This document shows, in pieces, positions 6,511 through 12,184 of a stretch of 12,184 nucleotides of DNA. The notes under the pieces are model-generated. The model was not told the origin of the DNA. It was given only the letters and a program-made list of their open reading frames with translations, and did not search any database. The position numbers and the translations under genes are program-made. Each line of letters begins with the position of its first letter. Position 1 is the stretch's first letter. The DNA is from JAVBPP01 sp031549535 (GTDB taxonomy: Bacteria > Bacillota > Clostridia > Oscillospirales > Acutalibacteraceae): assembly GCA_031549535.1 (NCBI GenBank), contig JAVBPP010000089.1, positions 1 to 12,184 of the forward strand. Direction: 5' to 3'.

Positions 6511-8706
6511 ATGAAACAGCAAGAAATGTTTGGGAACGCAATCTGGGTCGGCGCGGATGAGGACTGTAGCTCTCCGCTGATTCGTGGAAGCTTTACGGTT
6601 GCAAACGCGAGGAAAGCACGCATCCGCATTTGCGGACTGGGCTATTTTGCGCTTTGGATCAACGGCAGACGTGTCAGCGATGATTTGTTGGTTCCGGCCA
6701 ATTCCAGCTATGCCCCGCGCAATCTTTCGCTGATGGAATATCCCATCCATGATGAACTGCATTACCGCATTTATTGCATGGAATATGATGTGACGGCCTA
6801 TCTGAATCCCGGAGAAAACACGCTGGGCGTGCAGCTTGGCACGGGTTGGTATGCCCAGAGTCTGCGTTGGGCGGAAGGCTATGTGGGCTTCGGTTATGAG
6901 AAGCTGTGCTTCTCGTTGGAATGGACGGAGCGGAACGGACAAACGGGCAGCTTCGTTTCCAATACCGCGCTTAAGTGGGCGCAAAGCGAGTTGACGTTCA
7001 ACAACCTGTATTTCGGTGAGGTCTATAATTTTGCCCTCTTGCAGCCCGGCTGGGCGGAAAACGGGTTTGACGACAGCGCATGGAACCCTTGCTTGCCCGC
7101 GGAACAGCCGGAAAGTGAACTGTGTATCCAGGACTGCCCCGCCGACCGTGTGATCCGTACGATCGAGCCAAGCGTGCACAAACGCTTTGCGGCGTATACC
7201 GTTTACGACTGCGGCGAAAATATCACGGGCTTTGCGGTGGTGGCGGCGCAGCGGAGCGGGGAAACTGTGGAACTGCGTTATGCCGAGGAGCTGCATGCGG
7301 ACGGCAGCTTGGATTTCGGGTCCTGCGGCGGGGAGGGGCAAATCCAAACCAACCGCTATGAAAACTGTGTGGCGGGCATGGAGATGCATCCCCGGTTTTG
7401 CTGGCACGGCTTCCGTTATATTTCCGTGACGAACAATGCGCAGCTGTTGCGGGTGTGCGTGGTGCATGCCGATACCCCCGTCACCTCTTCCTTTTCCAGC
7501 GACAGCGCGGAGCTGAACTGGCTCTATGACGCCTATATCCGCACGCAGCTCTGCAACATGCACGGCGGTGTACCCTCGGACTGCCCGCATATTGAGCGGC
7601 TGGGTTACACCGGCGACGGGCAGCTTTGTTGTGAGGCGGCGCTGCTGCTATTGGACGCAAAACGCTTTTACCGCAAGTGGCTGACGGATATTGCCGACTG
7701 CCAGGACAAAAAAAGCGGGCATATCCAGCACACGGCCCCCTTTGCGGGCGGCGGCGGCGGCCCCGGCGGCTGGGGCGGCGCGGTAGTGGTTGTGCCGTAT
7801 GTATACTATAAGGAATACGGGGATAGGGAAGTCCTGCGTGAATTTTTACCGAAAATGCTGCGGTATTTTGACTATATGGAAAGCCGTTGCGATAACGGCA
7901 TTGTCTACCGCGAGGAGGAGGGCGGCTGGTGCTTGGGCGACTGGCTGCCGCCGGAACCGATTGCCATTCCGGAGCCCTATGTCAACACAGCGCTGTATGT
8001 CAAATTTATGGAGATGGCCAAAGAAATTGCCGCCATCCTTGGGCAGCAGGGCGAAACCACGCATCTGGACGCATGGATTGCAAGAAGCAAACAGTCCCTC
8101 ACGCGCATGTATTACAGCCCGCAGTCCCGGAATTTTATGGGCAACATCCAGGGCGCAAACGCCTATGCCGTGGATATCGGCCTGGGCTGCGATCAAACAT
8201 TTTCCCAAATGGCGGCAATCTATCAAAAGCGCGGCGAATATGACACCGGCATCATCGCAACGGATCTCGTCACCCGCCTGCTGTTTGAGCGGGGCGAGCA
8301 GGATACGGCGCTTTCGTTGCTCACCTCGCACGGCAACGCGTCCTTCTACAACATGAAAAAGCAGGGCGCAACCACGCTCTGGGAAAACTGGAACGGCGAA
8401 CGCTCCCACAGCCACCCCATGTTCGGCGCAGTGACCCGCTTTTTGTTCCGGCATATTCTGGGCATCGGGCAGGCAGAGGGCAGCGCAGGGTATGAAAACA
8501 TTGTGATTGCGCCGAAACCGGTGCAAGGGCTTTCCAAAGCCTCCGGCCATGTCACCACCTGCCGGGGGAAGATTGCGGTTGCGTTTGAAAAGCAGGGCGG
8601 GAACACCCGCTTCACCGTGGAATTGGCGGACGGCATGGATGGGGTGTTTCTATTGGGCGAAACGCGGCGAAAGTTGATTGCAGGGATGAATGAGATTATT
8701 TTATAG
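6511..8706 (+). CDS. Alpha-L-rhamnosidase, glycoside hydrolase family 78
   Basis: This 731-residue enzyme should release terminal alpha-L-rhamnose from plant glycosides or rhamnose-bearing polysaccharides. The N-terminal beta-sandwich typical of GH78 is seen in ICGLGYFALWINGRR (40-54) with YDVTAYL and GENTLGVQLGTGWY (92-114). A second beta domain around 222-325 includes YDCGENITGF and LRYAEELHADG. The (alpha/alpha)6 catalytic domain follows, with SDCPHIERLGYTGD: D357, E362 and D369 have the same 5- and 12-residue spacing as the acidic residues known in Bacillus GL1 RhaB (D567, E572, D579). E625 in TLWENWNGE fits the general base region. A Gly-rich loop ends in WGGA (421-424), where many GH78 enzymes have WGDA. 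No signal peptide or membrane segment is visible, so the enzyme is predicted cytoplasmic and would act on imported small glycosides. The start is set by GAGGTG 6 nt upstream. The gene ends 19 bp before the downstream surface-protein gene, suggesting co-transcription. Exact substrate is unknown. Confidence 0.88.
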   Translation: MKQQEMFGNAIWVGADEDCSSPLIRGSFTVANARKARIRICGLGYFALWINGRRVSDDLLVPANSSYAPRNLSLMEYPIHDELHYRIYCMEYDVTAYLNPGENTLGVQLGTGWYAQSLRWAEGYVGFGYEKLCFSLEWTERNGQTGSFVSNTALKWAQSELTFNNLYFGEVYNFALLQPGWAENGFDDSAWNPCLPAEQPESELCIQDCPADRVIRTIEPSVHKRFAAYTVYDCGENITGFAVVAAQRSGETVELRYAEELHADGSLDFGSCGGEGQIQTNRYENCVAGMEMHPRFCWHGFRYISVTNNAQLLRVCVVHADTPVTSSFSSDSAELNWLYDAYIRTQLCNMHGGVPSDCPHIERLGYTGDGQLCCEAALLLLDAKRFYRKWLTDIADCQDKKSGHIQHTAPFAGGGGGPGGWGGAVVVVPYVYYKEYGDREVLREFLPKMLRYFDYMESRCDNGIVYREEEGGWCLGDWLPPEPIAIPEPYVNTALYVKFMEMAKEIAAILGQQGETTHLDAWIARSKQSLTRMYYSPQSRNFMGNIQGANAYAVDIGLGCDQTFSQMAAIYQKRGEYDTGIIATDLVTRLLFERGEQDTALSLLTSHGNASFYNMKKQGATTLWENWNGERSHSHPMFGAVTRFLFRHILGIGQAEGSAGYENIVIAPKPVQGLSKASGHVTTCRGKIAVAFEKQGGNTRFTVELADGMDGVFLLGETRRKLIAGMNEIIL

Positions 8707-8711
8707 GATAT

Positions 8712-8717
8712 AGGAGG
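8712..8717 (+). promoter_or_regulatory. Ribosome binding site of the right surface-protein gene
   Basis: AGGAGG, a full Shine-Dalgarno core, lies 8 nt before ATG 8726 and only 6 nt after the rhamnosidase stop. It sets the start at MKRFVKSGF. Confidence 0.85.
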
Positions 8718-8725
8718 CAGGGGTT

Positions 8726-11700
8726 ATGAAACGGTTTGTGAAAAGCGGGTTTGCGGTAGTTTTGGCTTTGGTGATGCTTTTGGGAGCAGCACCGCTGAGC
8801 GGGTTTATGGGGCTTTCGCTGCCGGAGTGGATGACGCGCTCCGGCTTGGCTGTGCAGGCGCATGCGGAAACACAAGTTCCGGAAGCAACACAGCTGCCAG
8901 AAAACAAGCAAGTACAAGGGCCGGAACCAGTTCAAGAACCGACGAAGCCGGTGCAGACGCAGTCAAAAGTGAAAACGCAAGCTCTGCCTCCGGAGACGGC
9001 AGGCGAAACGGATGCCATAACGCGCTCCGCATGGATTCATGCGTTGGTCAGCGTTTTTCAGATGACAGTCGAACAAGACAATGTGCCGGAAAATTATTAT
9101 ACTGATATCGATTCTGAGCATCCGCATTACCGGGATATTATGGTGGCTGTGGAATTTGGTGTAATTGATTTGGAGCCGGGTTATCCGTTCTACCCGGATG
9201 CACCTGCCGACCGGGATTTTGCGGCGCATACCTTGAATTTTTGTCTTGGGTTTCAAATAGAGGACGAAAATCCGGCGTATCCGTTCCTTGACAGCGCAGT
9301 CATTTCCTATCCGAATGATGCGTTAATTGCTGTGAATCGCAATTGGTTTTCACTTGTGGCGGGTAATTTTATGCCTGAAAGAACTGTCACAAGTGCCGAG
9401 AAGGACTTCATGCTGGAAGATGCCAACACGGTTTGGAAATCTACGGAAATTGAAGAAGGATACGAGAATACGTATGAATTTGACAGTGATGTCATTGAAA
9501 TTCCAGAGGGAACAGATGTTACAGCGGATGCAAATGAGGGTATAACGATTATAGATTGTCCGCAAGCAATTTCAGCCGGGCAGGTTTTTGTGGTGTGGTT
9601 TCATGGGATTCCTAAGGCATATAAGGCGCAATCTGTTTCTGTGAGTGGAGCGGAAACAAAAATCGTGACCGCAGCCGGAGAGAATGTGGATGTGGACAAT
9701 GCGATTGTTGCGGCGGATGCACAGGGGGCTGTGCCTGTCGACTGGTCGTCCTTTGAACCGGCTGAGGGGGTGACGATAAAGGATGCTCCGAAGCCATTGA
9801 TGAGAATGATCGTGGATGCAGAACGTGGGGAATCGAGAAGGATTTCTCTGACGATTGGGGCCGTCTCAGTCGAATTGGATGTTTCCATTTCTGCCATCTT
9901 CAAACTTGACACCGCTAAGCGGTATTGTTATCTTGGGATAAAAGGATCAGAAGCTACCGAAACCAGCATCGGAGCCGAATTTGAAGACAGTGTGAAGCTT
10001 GGACGAATTCCTGTTTACGGATTCGGATTTGTTGATCTCAGCTTATATATTACTGTTGACGGAAAGATTTCTCTGACTTTTAGCAACGAGTTTAACGCCG
10101 GAGTGGAATATTCAGATGGTGATTTCCGTTTAGTACATAATTTTGTAAAAGATAAATTTACTCTTTCTGTAGAAGCATCACTTTCTATCGGTTTGAAATT
10201 ATCAGCAGGGATTGATTTGTTTTTAGCAAAAGGTGAGCTTTATGTGAAAGCAGGTCCAACCCTTAAAATGGTTTCAGAGCTATATCCCAATAAACCATTT
10301 GCATGTACACACTGTGCAGGTAAAATGTCTGTAGCAATTGGAGCTTCGTTAGAATTTGGGAGTGACAAATTCTCAAAAGAGCATTCCTCCTTTGTAGGTG
10401 AAACATTTGTTATGCATTGGGAAGATGGCATTCCGGTGAATCCATGCACACGAAATCCGAGTGATCATTACGGTAACGGATATCAAAGCGACCCATACAG
10501 CCATTTGGATCACTCAAGTAACCAGAGTGATTATAAATATTCTGTTTCAAATGGCAAAGCAACAATAACGAAATATATTGGTACCGCAAAAAATGTTGTT
10601 ATTCCTGCCACTCTTGGTGGGTATCCGGTGGAGTCTATTGGCTATTCTGCTTTCGCTTATCGCACAAGCATTACCAGTGTAATCATTCCAGACTGCATAA
10701 CAAGCATTGGGGGGTATGCATTTCAGGAATGCACAGGCTTGGTAAGCATAAAAATTGGTACCAGTGTGACTTCCATTGGCTCTTCCGCATTCTATGGCTG
10801 CACATCACTGCTTGCTGTGACCATTCCAAACAGCGTGACTTCCATTGGCGTTTACGCATTCTATGGTTGCACATCACTGCCTGCTGTGACCATTCCCAAC
10901 AGCGTGAACTCCATTGGCTCTTGCGCATTCTATGGCTGCACATCGCTGCCTGCCGTGGTCATACCAAACGGCGTGACTTCCATTGACAATCACGCATTCT
11001 ATGGCTGCACATCACTGTCTGCTGTGACCATTCCTAACAGCGTGAATTCTATAGGTAATTCCGCATTCGGGGACTGCCCGATTGAAATTTTAGACATCAA
11101 TATGGCCACAATCCCTACTCTTTATTCTCAGAAAGCGGCTCTTAAAAAAGTAATCATCGGCAGTAACGTAACTTCCATTGGTTATTATGCGTTCAACGGC
11201 TGCACATCGTTGCCAACCGTGACAATTCCAAACAGCGTGACTTCCATTGGCTCTTCCGCATTCAGGGATTGTACATCCCTAAAACGAGTACATATACCTA
11301 CAAGTATTGAGACCATTAGCATTTATGCAGCATTTTATGGTTGCCCCTCCATAATGATCTGCAGCCCCTCCACAACTGGTTTAGCGAAATCTTACGCAGA
11401 CTCACACAGCATTCCATTTGAACTCTGCACCGGCCACGACAGCACTCCGCACACAACCCACAGCTACGGCGCCTGGAAAACCACCAAAGCCGCAACCTGT
11501 ACCGAGGCAGGCACCAAAACCCGCAGCTGCACCGTCTGCAACCAAACAGAAACCCAACCCATCACCAAGCTCGGTCACGACAGCGGCAAGTGGTTCACTG
11601 TTACGCAAGCGACCACCACCAAGGACGGCAAGCGGGAGCTGCGCTGCACACGCTGCCAGGCGGTAATCAAATCTGAGGTACTGCCCAAGAATCCGAACAT

Positions 11701-12184
11701 CAAGCTGAGCAAAACCGCCGTCACGCTGGGTGTGAAGGAGAGCTTTGCCCCGGTGGTAACGCTGGACGCACCCATCACGGTGACCTGGAGTTCCGCCGAT
11801 AAAACCATCGCCACCGTGGATGCGGCGGGCAAAATTACGACCGCCAAGGCAGGCACCGTGGTCATCACAGCCCAAACCGCCATGGGAAAAACGGCTACCT
11901 GCACCGTTACAGTCAAGCCCGCACCGACCAGCATCACCCTCAACAAATCCGCCATCACCCTCGGCGTGAAAGAGACTTTCACCGCCACGGCAACCTTAGC
12001 CCCATCCGGTGCGGCGAGTTATAAGCGCACTTGGTCAAGCAGCAACAAGGCGGTCGCCATCGTGGACACAAACGGCAAAATCACGGCGCTGAAGGCCGGT
12101 ACGGCGACCATCACGCTGACGCTTTACAACGGCGTGAAGAAGAGCATGACCGTCACGGTCAAGGCCGCGCCGACCAGCATCACC
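8726..12184 (+). CDS. SLH / BspA-type LRR / Big_2 surface protein, C-terminus beyond window
   Basis: The frame from ATG 8726 stays open to the right edge (1153 codons seen). AGGAGG 8 nt upstream fixes the start. Layout: long signal peptide (1-47, cleavage after AHA); Pro/Gln/Glu-rich linker (48-96); SLH-like region with TRSAWIHALVSVF, YYTDID, AVEFGVI and FYPDAP (97-175), plus a weaker second unit to about 235; beta-rich segments to about 390; an unrecognised beta-rich domain (390-580) with CTHC at 527-530; BspA-type LRR_5 repeats (603-883) of the TIPNSVTSIGSSAFYGCTSL type; a segment with two CxxC pairs (903-988); two Big_2 domains (989-1064 and about 1067-1147) and the start of a third. SLH domains usually tether proteins to pyruvylated cell-wall polymers, while LRR_5 and Big_2 mediate binding and extension, so an envelope-anchored binding protein is inferred. 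It follows the rhamnosidase by 19 bp. Base composition falls sharply in the middle domain and rises again at 11400. A pure adhesin role is unproven. Confidence 0.87.
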   Translation, partial: MKRFVKSGFAVVLALVMLLGAAPLSGFMGLSLPEWMTRSGLAVQAHAETQVPEATQLPENKQVQGPEPVQEPTKPVQTQSKVKTQALPPETAGETDAITRSAWIHALVSVFQMTVEQDNVPENYYTDIDSEHPHYRDIMVAVEFGVIDLEPGYPFYPDAPADRDFAAHTLNFCLGFQIEDENPAYPFLDSAVISYPNDALIAVNRNWFSLVAGNFMPERTVTSAEKDFMLEDANTVWKSTEIEEGYENTYEFDSDVIEIPEGTDVTADANEGITIIDCPQAISAGQVFVVWFHGIPKAYKAQSVSVSGAETKIVTAAGENVDVDNAIVAADAQGAVPVDWSSFEPAEGVTIKDAPKPLMRMIVDAERGESRRISLTIGAVSVELDVSISAIFKLDTAKRYCYLGIKGSEATETSIGAEFEDSVKLGRIPVYGFGFVDLSLYITVDGKISLTFSNEFNAGVEYSDGDFRLVHNFVKDKFTLSVEASLSIGLKLSAGIDLFLAKGELYVKAGPTLKMVSELYPNKPFACTHCAGKMSVAIGASLEFGSDKFSKEHSSFVGETFVMHWEDGIPVNPCTRNPSDHYGNGYQSDPYSHLDHSSNQSDYKYSVSNGKATITKYIGTAKNVVIPATLGGYPVESIGYSAFAYRTSITSVIIPDCITSIGGYAFQECTGLVSIKIGTSVTSIGSSAFYGCTSLLAVTIPNSVTSIGVYAFYGCTSLPAVTIPNSVNSIGSCAFYGCTSLPAVVIPNGVTSIDNHAFYGCTSLSAVTIPNSVNSIGNSAFGDCPIEILDINMATIPTLYSQKAALKKVIIGSNVTSIGYYAFNGCTSLPTVTIPNSVTSIGSSAFRDCTSLKRVHIPTSIETISIYAAFYGCPSIMICSPSTTGLAKSYADSHSIPFELCTGHDSTPHTTHSYGAWKTTKAATCTEAGTKTRSCTVCNQTETQPITKLGHDSGKWFTVTQATTTKDGKRELRCTRCQAVIKSEVLPKNPNIKLSKTAVTLGVKESFAPVVTLDAPITVTWSSADKTIATVDAAGKITTAKAGTVVITAQTAMGKTATCTVTVKPAPTSITLNKSAITLGVKETFTATATLAPSGAASYKRTWSSSNKAVAIVDTNGKITALKAGTATITLTLYNGVKKSMTVTVKAAPTSIT
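10628..11374 (+). repeat. Tandem 69-bp leucine-rich-repeat units
   Basis: Units of exactly 69 bp (23 residues) begin at 10628, 10697, 10766, 10835, 10904 and 10973. A partial one begins at 11042, with a diverged stretch to 11167, and further units begin at 11168, 11237 and 11306; the last has one extra codon. The central four (10766-11041) are nearly the same at DNA level, sharing GCATTCTATGG and TGCACATC blocks. They encode BspA-type LRR_5 repeats, V-SIG-AF-GC-SL--V-IPNS. The DNA similarity suggests recent duplication or gene conversion. Confidence 0.85.
11915..12184 (+). repeat. Big_2 domain repeat with conserved junction
   Basis: The inter-domain junction at 11915-11938 recurs at 12161-12184 with two differing bases, so the repeat spacing is 246 bp (82 residues). 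It encodes K-A-PTSIT at the end of one Big_2 domain and the start of the next. The window stops inside the second junction, so more Big_2 copies are likely to the right. Confidence 0.75.

Noticed and set aside
6430..7590. Minus-strand frame of 386 residues opposite the rhamnosidase
   Set aside because: It overlaps the conserved GH78 coding sequence on the other strand and terminates in repeat-derived sequence. No family-like motif was seen.
7741..7785. GGC-rich run in the rhamnosidase as a possible recombination site or sequence error
   Set aside because: It remains in frame and encodes the glycine-rich loop expected before the WG motif in this type of enzyme.

Overview
The window looks like a chromosomal segment of an anaerobic, spore-forming-lineage Firmicute (class Clostridia, probably an Oscillospiraceae/Ruminococcaceae-type gut bacterium). 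The grounds are a YaaL (DUF2508)-BofA gene pair, good AGGAGG-type ribosome binding sites, a large surface protein combining SLH-like, BspA-type leucine-rich and Big_2 regions, and a mid-range, slightly GC-rich base composition. The taxonomic call is inference; no rRNA gene or housekeeping phylogenetic marker is present.

Layout. (1) 1-2373, minus strand: a large secreted protein whose C-terminus lies beyond the left edge. It has a signal peptide, two copies of a GLUG/beta-helix-like module and an InlB-B-like repeat between them. (2) 2374-2737: non-coding, holding a strong sigma-A-type promoter for gene 1 and a structured terminator for the next pair. (3) 2738-3295, minus strand: yaaL-like gene followed by bofA, a two-gene unit with TAA directly abutting ATG. 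(4) 3296-3412: short divergent promoter region. (5) 3413-6269, plus strand: manA (class I mannose-6-phosphate isomerase) followed one base later by an ABC-F ATPase of YdiF/Uup type. (6) 6261-6463: a long inverted-repeat element (MITE-like) that contributes the stop codon of the ABC-F gene. (7) 6511-8706, plus strand: an intracellular GH78 alpha-L-rhamnosidase. (8) 8726-12184, plus strand: a large SLH / LRR_5 / Big_2 surface protein running off the right edge.

How the parts fit. manA and the GH78 enzyme fit use of plant- or host-derived sugars. The two large secreted proteins are probably envelope-displayed and flank this core. BofA relates to sigma-K activation control during sporulation, and the ABC-F protein is a ribosome-associated ATPase. 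No integrase, transposase, CRISPR array, tRNA or rRNA was seen. The window does not show a recognisable new multi-gene system. The most unusual items are the inverted-repeat element fused to a gene end, the mosaic composition of the right-hand surface protein, and an unrecognised beta-rich domain inside it.

Both large surface genes are open to the window edges, so their lengths here are minimum lengths.
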